NCBI RefSeq assembly: GCF_900163645.1
Contig: NZ_FUKM01000020.1
Span: 24,534-88,533 of the forward strand
Origin: Halomonas citrativorans
GTDB lineage: Bacteria; Pseudomonadota; Gammaproteobacteria; Pseudomonadales; Halomonadaceae
Direction: 5' to 3'
DNA: 64,000 nt
The first letter of the stretch is position 1, and each line of letters opens with the position of its first letter. This document shows, one piece after another, positions 1-9,384 of this stretch. Under the pieces are notes generated by a model. It saw only the letters and a list, made by a program, of their open reading frames with translations, did not search any database and was not told where the DNA came from. The position numbers and the translations under genes are program-made.

Positions 1-309
1 GCCGTGCAGTTAGCCAAACAGTTTCCATTTGTTCACACGTTTCCTGGCCCGTGCTCACTGTTGGTGTCAGCCGCTCTCGTCAAATATGCCGCCGTCGTTT
101 TCTCACCCGACACCTCTATTGTGCATATCGCCAGCGCCTATAATCGCCCCACGGTGGGCGTGTATACGGTTATCAACAGCGCATGGCAACCCCAGGCAAC
201 GCCCCATGAAATCATCCATTCAACGGACCATGTTGAGCAGGGGGTGACATCCGAGCGGCTGGCTGACGCATTCAAGCGGGTCTACCCTTCGTCTGCCGAG
301 ATCTTGTAA
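1..309 (+). CDS. Glycosyltransferase family 9 (heptosyltransferase-like), C-terminal fragment
   Basis: This is the C-terminal ~102 residues of a protein that begins before the window; the reading frame is open to base 1, so the GTG at 4 is probably not a true start. The stretch SPDTSIVHIASAYNRPTVGVY resembles the nucleotide-sugar-binding C-terminal domain of ADP-heptose:LPS heptosyltransferases (GT9), where a conserved 'D(S/T)...H.A.' segment is followed by a Rossmann-like strand. It is likely a cytoplasmic enzyme transferring a sugar onto LPS core or a related glycan. The acceptor cannot be told from the fragment. It converges on the minus-strand glycosyltransferase next door, and the two stop regions overlap by about 28 bases. 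Confidence 0.7.
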   Translation, partial: AVQLAKQFPFVHTFPGPCSLLVSAALVKYAAVVFSPDTSIVHIASAYNRPTVGVYTVINSAWQPQATPHEIIHSTDHVEQGVTSERLADAFKRVYPSSAEIL

Positions 310-1409
310 TACTCAATTAAGCGCTTTACATGCCGCTTGTTACTGAAATGCTGTTCAACGCGCATGCGGGCTGCCTTGCCCATGGCATGACGCGTTGTTT
401 CATCACGCACCATGGCCTCCATCGCTTTGGCCCACGCGTTAATATCGTGCGGGCCCACGAGCACGCCAGAGGCTTCATCGACCAGTTCGGGTAGCGACCC
501 CGTGTTGGAGCCAATAATCGGCAATGCGCACGCCATCGACTCAATAATGGTCAAACCAAACGCTTCATTTTCCGAGGGGATACATACCAAATCCAGCGCG
601 GGCAAGATCTCGGGCAGGTCACTGCGGTGGCCTAGAAAGCTGATTCTTTTCTCAAGCGGCGTGCCCGCAATCATCGCTTGTAGCTCGCTATAGAAACGTT
701 CTTCCCCCCCGGACGCGTAGTCAGTACCGCCTATCGACACAGCATAAAAGGGCAACGCAGGATCAAGTTCCAGTAGTGCTTTAACCCAGACATCCTGGCC
801 TTTACCAGGCGTCACGCGCCCAGGCAATCCGATAATAACGGCCTCTTCAGGCAGTCCTAACTCTGCACGTTTGGTGCGAATAAAACGCTCATCATTGCAA
901 GGGCGATACGTATTGATATCGACACCGTGAGGCAAGCAGATAACCCTTTCGCTGGGCAACGGGAGATTGCGAATATTACGAAGGTGAGTCGCCTGGCTAA
1001 TCGACAGGACGCGCTCTACATTGGCATAAGCGAAGCGGTGGTAGAGGCTTTTTTTGGGACGCTGCCCGCCCATGTGGTCGGTGTAGAACACTCGAATACT
1101 CGGCATAACCAGTTTTAAAAGTGCGGTTAAACGCAGGTCACTCGACTTATGGCAGTGGATAACGCGAACGTTCTCTTCCATCAACCATCGGCGGATGCGT
1201 AATACGTGCTTTAGCGCTTGAGTACTGCTTTTGAATGCCAGGTAAGGTATCTGATGACGCTGCATATAAGTATTAATCCGCGTGCCCTCAAGGCAGATGC
1301 CGATGACGTCAATCTGGGCCGCTTTTAAATCCTCGGTTATACGGTCAACATAAAACTCCATCCCGCCGTTACCCTTCGACAGACAAAGTTGCACCACCTT
1401 ATTTACCAT
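282..1409 (-). CDS. Glycosyltransferase family 4 (GT-B fold), LPS/polysaccharide type
   Basis: About 375 residues, the usual length for a GT4 enzyme. N-terminal: a KGNGGMEFYVDRI stretch typical of the acceptor-side Rossmann domain. Middle: LPHGVDINTYRP, then LPGRVTPGKGQDV, the start of the donor-binding domain. C-terminal: the EX7E-type motif in ENEAFGLTIIESMACALP followed by GSNTGSLPELV, which grips the nucleotide-sugar. The family transfers a sugar with retention of configuration in the cytoplasm. I start at the ATG at 1409, preceded by a GAGGG ribosome-binding sequence about 5 bases upstream, rather than the GTG 24 bases earlier. It lies in a glycosyltransferase cluster with GT9 and GT2 genes, so a role in LPS-core or O-chain assembly is inferred. 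The donor sugar is unknown. Confidence 0.85.
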   Translation of the reverse strand: MVNKVVQLCLSKGNGGMEFYVDRITEDLKAAQIDVIGICLEGTRINTYMQRHQIPYLAFKSSTQALKHVLRIRRWLMEENVRVIHCHKSSDLRLTALLKLVMPSIRVFYTDHMGGQRPKKSLYHRFAYANVERVLSISQATHLRNIRNLPLPSERVICLPHGVDINTYRPCNDERFIRTKRAELGLPEEAVIIGLPGRVTPGKGQDVWVKALLELDPALPFYAVSIGGTDYASGGEERFYSELQAMIAGTPLEKRISFLGHRSDLPEILPALDLVCIPSENEAFGLTIIESMACALPIIGSNTGSLPELVDEASGVLVGPHDINAWAKAMEAMVRDETTRHAMGKAARMRVEQHFSNKRHVKRLIEYYKISADEG

Positions 1410-1493
1410 CGCATCCCTCACTTCGCCACGCACTGTTAAACAAGCTCTTCATTCTCTTGTAGTATACAGGCTGCAATTAACGGGGCACCCAAA

Positions 1494-2534
1494 ATGGCGC
1501 AGAAAGTGCTGGTCGTACGTAATGATAAAATTGGTGATTTCATGCTGGCCTGGCCAGCGCTGGCCTGCCTAAAAAGCGCATCACCTGCGCCGCATATTAC
1601 GGTGCTGGTACCGGATTACACTGCACCGCTGGCTAGCGCGTGCCCTTGGGTGGATGAGGTCATTACCGACCCTGGTAGCCATGCTGACAAACACGCCCAG
1701 AAAGCACTGCTTAAGCGCGTAAAATCCACCCAGTTTGATGCTCTTCTGACTCTGTTTTCAACGCCACGCATTGGCTGGTTAGGCTGGCGGGCAGGTATAC
1801 CGCTTCGTGTTGCTCCCGCGACCAAGTGGGCTCAACTGTTTTACAACGTGCGCATTCGCCAGCGCCGCTCTCAATCGGCAAAGCCTGAATATCAGTACAA
1901 CGTGAACCTGGCGTGCGAGCTGTTAGCCAGGCTTTCGCTTAAGCTGCCTGCACTGCCCGAACCGCCCTTTTGGCCACTGCCCAGCACACAAACGCAGGGC
2001 CAAACGCCGACAGAGAATATGACAGCCGAAGTATCTATCGTTGTGCATCCAGGCAGCGGCGGCTCGGCGGTGAATCTTTCAATTGATCAGTACGCGGGGC
2101 TTATTGCTCAAATAGCCCAGCAGGTGAAAGAAGCGCCGCCTATTAATTGGTTGATCAGTGCCGGCCCTGGAGAAGAGGCACCTGCCCAAGCGTTAATCGA
2201 CAGGCTTGCCAGCACTGGCGTCACGGCCAGGCATCTACCCAAGAGCAGCAACGTCGCTGAGTTTGCCCATCGGCTTGCCGAGGCCGATATGCTGATTGCG
2301 GGCTCAACTGGCCCGCTGCATATCGCTGGATGCTTGAACATCGCCACCGCAGGATTCTACCCGGCTAAACGCTCGGCCACCCCACTGCGCTGGCAAACGT
2401 GCAACAGCGCTGAAAAGCGGCTGGCCTTTAGCCCTCCGACCACTGCAGGCCAGCAGGATATGTCGGCGATTGATATTGATGCTGCCGCTCAGCAAATTTC
2501 AACGTTTCTCCTTTCAGCGTTTATGCGGGGGTGA
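1494..2534 (+). CDS. Glycosyltransferase family 9 (ADP-heptose:LPS heptosyltransferase-like)
   Basis: A 346-residue protein of normal GT9 length. The N-terminus (VLVVRNDKIGDFMLAWPAL) is the classic heptosyltransferase opening with the 'GD' loop. The C-terminal domain holds VVHPGSGGSAVN, the donor-site glycine-rich segment, and AGSTGPLHIAGCLNIATAGFY, the conserved signature for nucleotide binding. Enzymes of this family add heptose (or a similar sugar) to inner-core LPS on the cytoplasmic face of the inner membrane. It is divergent from the GT4 gene at its left (85-base gap) and converges with the GT2 gene at its right, overlapping by 21 bases. It is distinct from waaF at 6.3-7.4 kb, so it may be a third-position heptosyltransferase or a paralogue. 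Specificity is not determinable here. Confidence 0.82.
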   Translation: MAQKVLVVRNDKIGDFMLAWPALACLKSASPAPHITVLVPDYTAPLASACPWVDEVITDPGSHADKHAQKALLKRVKSTQFDALLTLFSTPRIGWLGWRAGIPLRVAPATKWAQLFYNVRIRQRRSQSAKPEYQYNVNLACELLARLSLKLPALPEPPFWPLPSTQTQGQTPTENMTAEVSIVVHPGSGGSAVNLSIDQYAGLIAQIAQQVKEAPPINWLISAGPGEEAPAQALIDRLASTGVTARHLPKSSNVAEFAHRLAEADMLIAGSTGPLHIAGCLNIATAGFYPAKRSATPLRWQTCNSAEKRLAFSPPTTAGQQDMSAIDIDAAAQQISTFLLSAFMRG

Positions 2535-3278
2535 TGTCCGTGTGCGGATCCATAAGTCAGCGTATTTATTAAACGTAGAGTGCGCTGACAAAAGCGCTAG
2601 CAGGAAACCCTGCTTGCCATCCTTAAAGCCCGCTTTTAGCAGATACATCTTCACAAAGCAGGCAAGCCCATGTGTGAAACCGCTCGCCAGCGTGGCCGTT
2701 TTACCCTGAGCGGCCCGTTGCTCCGACCACGCCTGCGCATAGTGGGCAGATTTTTCCAGATAATGGCGCAGATCACGGTAGGTATAGTGCAGCAAATCGC
2801 CAGACAGGCGTTTGACCGTTAGACCATCGGGCACCACCAGTTTTTCATGTACCAGCGCTGCATTATAGGATGCTTGCCCTTTGGGATAGAGACGCGCGAC
2901 CCAGTCCGGATACCAGCCTGAGTGGCGGATAAACCGCCCGAAACACCAGGAAAGCCGCCCAAGGCTAAAAACAGCTGGGCCACCCTGCACAGCATCCAAA
3001 ATGCTTTTTTGCAGCGCTGGCGTAATGCGTTCATCGGCATCTACCATCAATATCCACTCGTGGCTGGCCAGCGCCTCGGCGCGCTGGCGCTGTACGCCAA
3101 AGCCCTGCCAATCCGTATTAACGCTTACGTTATCCGTATACTCGCGCGCAATCGCGCAGGTTTCATCCTGGCTCCCCGCATCCAGCACGACAATTTCGTC
3201 GGCCCAGGTGAGCGTATCAAGACATTCGCGCAGATGGTGCGCTTCATTTTTAACAATCAACACAGCAGAAATTGGCAA
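2514..3278 (-). CDS. Glycosyltransferase family 2, WaaE/KdtX-like
   Basis: A 254-residue GT-A enzyme. The start SAVLIVKNEAHHLRECLDTL and the following DEIVVLDAGSQDETCAIA match the GT2 family; WILMVDADERITP carries the DxD-type metal/donor motif. The spacing and the W(Y)PDW..RLYPK segment in the middle resemble LPS-core beta-glucosyltransferases of the WaaE/KdtX group. A role in extending inner-core LPS is therefore inferred. The frame opens with TTG at 3278, with no convincing ribosome-binding site, so the exact start is uncertain. Its stop overlaps the end of the plus-strand GT9 gene by 21 bases. Confidence 0.8.
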   Translation of the reverse strand: MPISAVLIVKNEAHHLRECLDTLTWADEIVVLDAGSQDETCAIAREYTDNVSVNTDWQGFGVQRQRAEALASHEWILMVDADERITPALQKSILDAVQGGPAVFSLGRLSWCFGRFIRHSGWYPDWVARLYPKGQASYNAALVHEKLVVPDGLTVKRLSGDLLHYTYRDLRHYLEKSAHYAQAWSEQRAAQGKTATLASGFTHGLACFVKMYLLKAGFKDGKQGFLLALLSAHSTFNKYADLWIRTRTSPPHKR

Positions 3279-3379
3279 GAGGATTTCTCAGCTTAAGAAT
3301 TTTTCAGGGTAACAGCATCATAGCTTTCACAAATCGCATGTGAAAATTAGCATCTTTTTAATTAGCATCCTGCTGTTTT

Positions 3380-4315
3380 CTAAACGACCTCTCCGTGGTG
3401 CTTCTTTATTTTTTGAGAGTATCTCAAGCTGTTTTTTTGCGGAAATCCACTTAGCATAGACAGGAACATTCTGACGCCCATTTTCTTCTTAAACATTCTA
3501 AAAAACAGCTTAAAGAATAATGCTATTTTAAGTAGAACCCGACCGGTGCGGTTGTAGTGTTTATTTAGCAAGTGGTAATAGGAAATATAAAACTCTTGTT
3601 GCATTCGAAACCCTTGCTCTGTGCTACCACCCGCTTCATGAAATATCTGTGCTTCAGGAATAAAAAAAACTTTCCTATCAGATTCCCAAACTCTTTTGGC
3701 AATATCCTCTTCTTCACAGTAAAGAAAAAAGGCGGTATCAAAACCACCAATATCGCAAAAAGCATCTGCATTAAAAAACATGCAAGAGCCACTAACCACT
3801 TCAACCTGCGTGGGTTTATCTAACGTCACACGATTGCTTGGAAATTTAATCCTTGAAAATTTTCTTTGCACGCTGTTACCAAACAGCTGCTTTAAAAGAT
3901 GGGGAAACTGTTTGTGCGAAGATGAATAATTGTTGTTGGCATCTACTATTTGAGCAGTTGCCAACGCCACCTCTGCGTTTGAATCCAGATACTCCTTTAA
4001 TACGCCTGCCGTATTATTTAAAAGTTTGCAATCATTGTTAACAAAAAAGTAATACTGCCCACTCGCATGATTTACCCCTAGCATGTTGCCACTTGAGAAC
4101 CCACTGTTGATGGAATTTCTAATTAATGTCACGTCATTTTTATCTTTCAGAAACTCTTTCAGACGTAAAAAATCTTTATCTTCAGAGGCATTATCAACAA
4201 CAATAATTTCGTAAGATACGCTATCAGTATTCGACAAAATGCTATTAATTAACTCAGCTGTATAGTGTGAAGAATTATAATTTATCGTAATAAATGACAC
4301 TTCTATTTTTTTCAT
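3380..4315 (-). CDS. Glycosyltransferase family 2, rhamnosyltransferase-like, AT-rich
   Basis: A 311-residue GT2 protein. Residues 1-50 hold the Rossmann-like start SFITINYNSSHYTAELI and the EIIVVDNASEDK strand. Around residue 90 is YYFFVNNDCKLL, the DxD-equivalent donor/metal motif. VSGSCMFFNADAF and GGFDTAFFLYCEEEDIAKRV form the acceptor/catalytic region typical of the rhamnosyl/galactosyl branch. The C-terminus is basic and hydrophobic (FKLFFRMFKKKMG), which may bind the membrane. The gene is clearly richer in A and T than its neighbours and uses AAA, TTT and ATT codons freely, which suggests horizontal acquisition of a surface-sugar gene. The substrate is not predictable. Confidence 0.82.
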   Translation of the reverse strand: MKKIEVSFITINYNSSHYTAELINSILSNTDSVSYEIIVVDNASEDKDFLRLKEFLKDKNDVTLIRNSINSGFSSGNMLGVNHASGQYYFFVNNDCKLLNNTAGVLKEYLDSNAEVALATAQIVDANNNYSSSHKQFPHLLKQLFGNSVQRKFSRIKFPSNRVTLDKPTQVEVVSGSCMFFNADAFCDIGGFDTAFFLYCEEEDIAKRVWESDRKVFFIPEAQIFHEAGGSTEQGFRMQQEFYISYYHLLNKHYNRTGRVLLKIALFFKLFFRMFKKKMGVRMFLSMLSGFPQKNSLRYSQKIKKHHGEVV

Positions 4316-4675
4316 AAGGAACCACTGTGATTGAGTTCAATTAAAAGAACACTTCATTACAATAAATGACGAATGCTTCTGATAGCGGTTGCAGATAGCT
4401 GTATATAGTCAACTGTTTAAATTCTACCGTAAGCCGCCATACTATTAAACATCGCTGCCAACCCGCCCTGGATCGATAAAGACCAACAGTTCACTCATAT
4501 AACCACAGTAGGCTGCCTCAACGTGCTGCCGTATAGCAAGTCAAACTTCGGCTAAAATCCCTGCCGACCAAAGGCATAAGACGGCAGATAGTTTTTCGGC
4601 GGCGCTTTAGCGTAACATTGCACTAGCACCAACAACGTCATTTTTATCAAAATTGCAATAGCATTAGGATATGGC
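4316..4675. other. Intergenic region between divergent GT2 and OpgB-like genes
   Basis: About 360 bases without a convincing gene on either strand. It sits between two divergently transcribed genes, so both promoters should be here. The first half is AT-rich like the neighbouring glycosyltransferase gene. I do not see a confident -35/-10 pair, a hairpin terminator or a small RNA. Confidence 0.6.
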
Positions 4676-6328
4676 ATGCCCTCTTCAAGGACTCTGAAAC
4701 TTACTCCCTGGCTGCCACTAGCGACCATTGGCCTTAGTCTAGGCTATGCCGCTACCGTGTTAACTCGCCTGCCCTGGTGGGCTCTCTTTCTCATCGCCGC
4801 TGGTTGGATCGGCACGGGGTTGAAGCTGAGCTGGGGTCGCCCAGCAAATGCTCGCTACCGAAAAGTATGGCCCTGGTCATTAGTGCCGCTAAGCTTGATG
4901 GGCGTGTACGTTTATTTAGCTGACAGCTTCGGCAATGTCGATTTAGGCGCTGTGTTTTTTCATTTACAGGCCGGTATCGCGGAGCACGGCGGTGCCAGCA
5001 AAATGGTGGTCGCGGTACTTTATACGCTGACTATGCTGGGCATTTTATGCTCCATTACGTGGCTTTCACGCCATGATCAGCGCTGGCGACTAGCCGAGCG
5101 CTATTTTGCGATTATTTTGCTGGCGACCAACCCGTTACTTTATGGTTTGGGTCAACGCAGCGTTGCCGTCGTGGCTGACGATAGAGAGTGGTTAAATCGA
5201 CGTTATATGCCGCCCATGACCAACGAGCAGTCGCATACCCCTAATCTGTTAATCATGTACCTGGAGAGCCTTGAGCGTACCTATAGCAACGAGATTTTTG
5301 ATGACGCTTATGCCGACTTGAATACGCTGGGCGAACAGGGTCTGGTTTTCGAAGGTATCCGACAAATGGAAAACACCGGCTGGACCATGGCGGGAATGAT
5401 CGCCAGTCAGTGTGGTGTTCCGCTAATGCCTGCCGGGCTTTTGCACGATACACAGTTTGAGCCATTGAAAAAGGTGGTGCCAGGCGTTGACTGCCTGGGT
5501 GATATTTTAGCTGCTCAAGGGTATCAATTAAGCTACCTGGGGGGCGCTAGTACGCAGTTCGCGGGTAAAGGCCTTTTCTATCGCGGTCATCAGTTTAATA
5601 GCGTAAAGGGGAAAGAAGAGTTTTTACCCGACATGGAAGATCCAGAGTATTTAAATAGCTGGGGGCTTCATGACGACACGCTTTATAATTTTACCGCTGA
5701 TGAAATACGCCGGTTAAATGAAGAGGATAGCGGCCCTTGGGCAGTGGTGAATCTTAACCTGGCAGGCCATGCACCGAGCGGGTTTCCGTCCCAAACCTGC
5801 CAGGACCGCCAGGGCACATTTGATGGCCAGGATATTCTGTACTCAGTGGAGTGCTCGGCTCATGAAGCGCGGGTATTTATCGAGCAGTTACAGCGCGAAG
5901 GGCTTTTGGATAATACGCTGATAGTTGTACTCAGCGATCACCTCACCATGCGGGTCTCCGTATGGGACCAACTGACAGCACTGGATCGCGATAATACGCT
6001 GATTATGCTCGGCGACTATATTGCACCCCAGCGTATTCGCCGCGATGCCACGATGCTAGATGTGTTTCCAACGATATTAGAAGCACTCGGCTTTACCTTG
6101 AACGATCACCGAGCAGGACTGGGTGTCTCACTGCTCAGTGAAAAATCCACACTGGTTGAGGTGCATGGTATCGAAACACTCAACGAGCGCTTGCGTGAGG
6201 AAACCGCCCTGCAGCATCGCTTATGGGAAGGGCTAACGCCTCGACGCCGCGAAGCAGAAGATACCCCGGCAGCTCAAGTGACAGAAACGCCAGCGGATCA
6301 GGCCGACGAAGTAAACATCACCCATTAA
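4676..6328 (+). CDS. Membrane sulfatase-fold phosphoglycerol transferase (OpgB-like)
   Basis: A 550-residue protein with about five hydrophobic segments in the first ~160 residues, then a periplasmic alkaline-phosphatase-fold domain. Key parts: NLLIMYLESLERTYS, where the Glu helps bind metal; NTGWTMAGMIASQCGVPL, which holds the likely nucleophile threonine; and VVLSDHLTM, the C-terminal Asp-His metal ligands. These look most like phosphoglycerol transferase I (OpgB/MdoB), which moves phosphoglycerol from phosphatidylglycerol to periplasmic glucans, and like LtaS. It is shorter than the ~760-residue E. coli OpgB. An alternative is a phosphoethanolamine transferase acting on LPS, which its position among LPS genes would fit. 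The start at 4676 is used because the ATG at 4671 is out of frame. The 3' end overlaps waaF (convergent) by 11 bases. Confidence 0.7.
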   Translation: MPSSRTLKLTPWLPLATIGLSLGYAATVLTRLPWWALFLIAAGWIGTGLKLSWGRPANARYRKVWPWSLVPLSLMGVYVYLADSFGNVDLGAVFFHLQAGIAEHGGASKMVVAVLYTLTMLGILCSITWLSRHDQRWRLAERYFAIILLATNPLLYGLGQRSVAVVADDREWLNRRYMPPMTNEQSHTPNLLIMYLESLERTYSNEIFDDAYADLNTLGEQGLVFEGIRQMENTGWTMAGMIASQCGVPLMPAGLLHDTQFEPLKKVVPGVDCLGDILAAQGYQLSYLGGASTQFAGKGLFYRGHQFNSVKGKEEFLPDMEDPEYLNSWGLHDDTLYNFTADEIRRLNEEDSGPWAVVNLNLAGHAPSGFPSQTCQDRQGTFDGQDILYSVECSAHEARVFIEQLQREGLLDNTLIVVLSDHLTMRVSVWDQLTALDRDNTLIMLGDYIAPQRIRRDATMLDVFPTILEALGFTLNDHRAGLGVSLLSEKSTLVEVHGIETLNERLREETALQHRLWEGLTPRRREAEDTPAAQVTETPADQADEVNITH

Positions 6329-7364
6329 TGATCAAGCCGCTGGCACGCTGCTGGTCGGCTCGCATCGCCTGATAGACCTGCTCTACCGCTAACTGATTAA
6401 GGCAGTTGGTATGTCCCAACGGGCAAACACGCTTAAAGCAGGGCGAGCAGTAGAGCCCCAAATAATGAATGACAGCGTTGTTGGTCAAGGGCGGCGTATA
6501 GTCCGGTGACGAAGAGCCGTAAAGCGCATGAATGCGCACGCCTACGGCAGCGGCCACATGCATGAGACCAGAGTCGTTGGTTACCACTTGCCGACAGTCG
6601 GCTAACAGGTCTACCGCATCGGCTAACTGCGTTTTGCCGCATAAATTATGCGCATGGGGCAAGCCTTTCACGATGCTCTCGCCTGCCGAATGATCTTTTG
6701 GACCGCCCAGTACCCGAATTTCAAAACCATCGTTGATAAGCTGCGCGGCCAGGTCGTGAAAATAGGCCAGCGGCCACTGCTTGGCAGGCCCATATTCTGC
6801 GCCGGGCATCATGCCAATGGCGGGCCGCGATGACAACGCATGAGCCAGGCGCAAATTAACCAGGTTATCCCGGTCGATCATTAAACGCGGCTTGGGGACC
6901 GGAAAATCCCCGCTTAGCGCTTCATCAAGCGGCAAGCCCAGCGACACGAAGCGCTTTACAGTCTGATCCAGAACCTGCTTATCAAGCTTGCGACGCTCTT
7001 TTAAAAGCCCATAGCGATGCTCACCCAAAAAGCCTACCCGCTCAGGAATGCGAGCCATGAAGGGAATAAGGGCGGCTTTCCAGGAGCGTGGCAGCACAAT
7101 GGCACGGTCAAAGCACCCTTTTAGCTGACTGGAGAGTTCACGGCGATTAGCCAAACCAAACTCGCCGTGGCCAACGGCCAGAGGCAGCACTTCGTCGACC
7201 TCCGGCATACGCTCTAGAATGGGCTGTGACCATGCGGGCGCAACCACCCCAATGGTTGCATCAGGCTGACGCGCTTTAAGCGTCATAAAGAGGCTTTGCG
7301 CCATGACCATATCGCCCACCCATGACGGGCCAACCACCAGCAGACGCTTGGCGGAATTAGCCAT
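6318..7364 (-). CDS. waaF: ADP-heptose:LPS heptosyltransferase II
   Basis: A 348-residue GT9 enzyme, the same length as E. coli WaaF (RfaF). The N-terminus [19 protein letters not shown] is the WaaF signature. [20 protein letters not shown] and [22 protein letters not shown] are conserved donor-site segments, and the C-terminus has the [19 protein letters not shown] cysteine cluster typical of WaaF. It adds the second L-glycero-D-manno-heptose to the LPS inner core in the cytoplasm using ADP-heptose. It lies directly downstream of hldD, overlapping it by 8 bases, so the enzyme that makes the donor and the one that uses it are co-transcribed. Confidence 0.93.
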   Translation of the reverse strand: MANSAKRLLVVGPSWVGDMVMAQSLFMTLKARQPDATIGVVAPAWSQPILERMPEVDEVLPLAVGHGEFGLANRRELSSQLKGCFDRAIVLPRSWKAALIPFMARIPERVGFLGEHRYGLLKERRKLDKQVLDQTVKRFVSLGLPLDEALSGDFPVPKPRLMIDRDNLVNLRLAHALSSRPAIGMMPGAEYGPAKQWPLAYFHDLAAQLINDGFEIRVLGGPKDHSAGESIVKGLPHAHNLCGKTQLADAVDLLADCRQVVTNDSGLMHVAAAVGVRIHALYGSSSPDYTPPLTNNAVIHYLGLYCSPCFKRVCPLGHTNCLNQLAVEQVYQAMRADQQRASGLIING

Positions 7365-8313
7365 TTAGCCACTCCAGGTAAGCGCTAACCCCTTGGGCCA
7401 CGGTTTTGAACTCAACATCGCAGCCGGCTTCACGTAAATGACTGATATCAGCACGCGTGTAGCTTTGGTAGCGGCCTTTCAACTCCTCAGGAAAGTCGAT
7501 GTAATTGATCTCGCCTTTGCCATAGAAGTCGATGACTGCTTCGCCAATCGCTTTAAAGGGCTCTGCTCGGCCTGTTCCCAGGTTAAAAATGCCAGACGCT
7601 TGAGGGTTATCCAAAAACCATAGATTGACGTCGACGACATCGCCCACGTACACAAAATCCCGGCTCTGCATGCCAGCCTCATAACCACCATAGGCGCCAA
7701 ACAGTTTCAGGGTTTCGCCGTTACGGATTTGAAGATGGTTATGGTAGGCGACACTTGCCATCTTGCCTTTATGCTGTTCACGAGGGCCGTAGACGTTGAA
7801 GTAACGGAAACCAACGACCTGGGTAGTGAGCGACTCCCAGCGTGAGCGCACATGTTGATCAAACAGCAGCTTGGAGTAACCGTAGACATTAAGCGGTTTT
7901 TCGTACTCGGGCGCCTCTTTAAAGACGTCACTGCCACCATAGGTAGCTGCGGATGATGCGTAGAGGAAAGGGATGCCGAATTTCTCACAATAATTTAGCA
8001 GTACTTTGGAGTACTCAAAATTATTTTTCATCATGTACTGGCCGTCCCACTCCGTGGTATCGGAACACGCCCCTTCATGAAAAATCGCCTCGATGTTTGG
8101 CAAGTCGGTTATCTCACCGCGCAATGCTGCCTCAACCTTGGCAAGAAAATCATCTTTATCCAGGTAATCGGCCAACGTGCAGTCGGCCAAATTGACAAAT
8201 TTGGTGCCGTCCCGCAGGTCATCCACCACCATGACATCGTTACGGCCGCGCGCATTAAGCGCTTTCACAATGTTTGCGCCAATAAAACCGGCACCGCCTG
8301 TTACAACGATCAT
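7357..8313 (-). CDS. hldD: ADP-L-glycero-D-manno-heptose 6-epimerase
   Basis: About 318 residues from the ATG at 8313. The start [19 protein letters not shown] carries the NAD(P)-binding GxxGxxG of short-chain epimerases. [13 protein letters not shown], the YASSAATYG segment, and the [10 protein letters not shown] active-site Tyr-x3-Lys follow. The enzyme flips C6 of ADP-D-glycero-D-manno-heptose to the L-glycero form, the last step of heptose donor synthesis before waaF. I prefer 8313 over the TTG at 8331 because AAGGAG lies about 8 bases upstream of the ATG. It is divergent from glyQ. gmhB, another enzyme of the same pathway, lies 4 kb away. Confidence 0.95.
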   Translation of the reverse strand: MIVVTGGAGFIGANIVKALNARGRNDVMVVDDLRDGTKFVNLADCTLADYLDKDDFLAKVEAALRGEITDLPNIEAIFHEGACSDTTEWDGQYMMKNNFEYSKVLLNYCEKFGIPFLYASSAATYGGSDVFKEAPEYEKPLNVYGYSKLLFDQHVRSRWESLTTQVVGFRYFNVYGPREQHKGKMASVAYHNHLQIRNGETLKLFGAYGGYEAGMQSRDFVYVGDVVDVNLWFLDNPQASGIFNLGTGRAEPFKAIGEAVIDFYGKGEINYIDFPEELKGRYQSYTRADISHLREAGCDVEFKTVAQGVSAYLEWLNG

Positions 8314-8394
8314 TTCGCTCTCCTTAACCAAAAGCGGTTCTGTTGGCTTATGTGCCTATAACCCATCTGCCTAGGATTGTATACTTGACGGCTT

Positions 8395-9384
8395 ATGAAT
8401 TCATGGCCAACGGTGCTTTCTGCGATGAGTGTCTCGACAAACCAATCGACACCCGATGTGTCGACCTTCCAAGGCTTGATCCTTGCTCTGCAACAGTACT
8501 GGGCAGAACAGGGCTGCGTCATTCTCCAACCTCTTGATATGGAAGTTGGCGCGGGCACCTTTCATCCCGCTACTTTCCTGCGCTCAATCGGCCCGGAAAG
8601 CTGGAACGCGGCCTACGTTCAGCCTTCTCGCCGCCCAACCGATGGCCGCTATGGCGAAAACCCCAACCGCCTGCAGCACTACTACCAGTTTCAGGTCGTC
8701 ATGAAGCCATCGCCAAGTAATCTGCAGGACCTTTATCTTGGCTCACTAAAGCGTTTAGGCCTGGACCCACTGATCCACGATGTGCGCTTTGTTGAGGATA
8801 ACTGGGAATCGCCAACGCTGGGCGCTTGGGGCCTGGGTTGGGAAGTATGGCTCAATGGGATGGAAGTTACCCAGTTCACCTATTTCCAGCAGGCGGGCGG
8901 TATTGAGTGTTACCCCGTTACCGGTGAGCTGACCTATGGTCTTGAGCGGATTGCCATGTATCTGCAAAACGTTGACAGCGTTTACGACCTGGTATGGGCG
9001 ATTGCCCCGGACGGTAGCCAAGTCACCTATGGCGATGTGTATCTGCAGAACGAGCGTGAGCAATCGACGTATAACTTCGAGCATGCCGACGTCGACCAGC
9101 TGTTTGCCTCCTTCGATCACCAGGAGCGTGAGTGTGCCAAGCTGCTGACCGCCACCCTGCCCTTACCTGCTTATGAGCAGGTACTCAAGGCATCACACAC
9201 CTTTAACCTTCTGGATGCCCGTCACGCTATTTCCGTGACCGAGCGTCAGCGCTTTATTCTGCGCGTGCGCACCATGGCGCGGGATGTTGCCCATACCTAC
9301 TTTGAGTCGCGTAAAGCAGCAGGTTTCCCCATGGCTCCAGAAGCGCTTCGCCGCGAACTACTTGCCGATCAGGGAGATGCATAA
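8395..9384 (+). CDS. glyQ: Glycine--tRNA ligase, alpha subunit
   Basis: A 329-residue class II synthetase subunit, somewhat longer than the ~303 residues usual. The extra is at the N-terminus, where the real start may be the ATG at 8425, ten codons in. The body begins [19 protein letters not shown] and continues with [20 protein letters not shown] and the motif-2 region [16 protein letters not shown], all hallmarks of GlyQ. It forms the alpha2beta2 enzyme with GlyS that charges tRNA-Gly in the cytoplasm. The stop and the glyS start share one base (TAATG), which indicates translational coupling. Confidence 0.97.
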   Translation: MNSWPTVLSAMSVSTNQSTPDVSTFQGLILALQQYWAEQGCVILQPLDMEVGAGTFHPATFLRSIGPESWNAAYVQPSRRPTDGRYGENPNRLQHYYQFQVVMKPSPSNLQDLYLGSLKRLGLDPLIHDVRFVEDNWESPTLGAWGLGWEVWLNGMEVTQFTYFQQAGGIECYPVTGELTYGLERIAMYLQNVDSVYDLVWAIAPDGSQVTYGDVYLQNEREQSTYNFEHADVDQLFASFDHQERECAKLLTATLPLPAYEQVLKASHTFNLLDARHAISVTERQRFILRVRTMARDVAHTYFESRKAAGFPMAPEALRRELLADQGDA

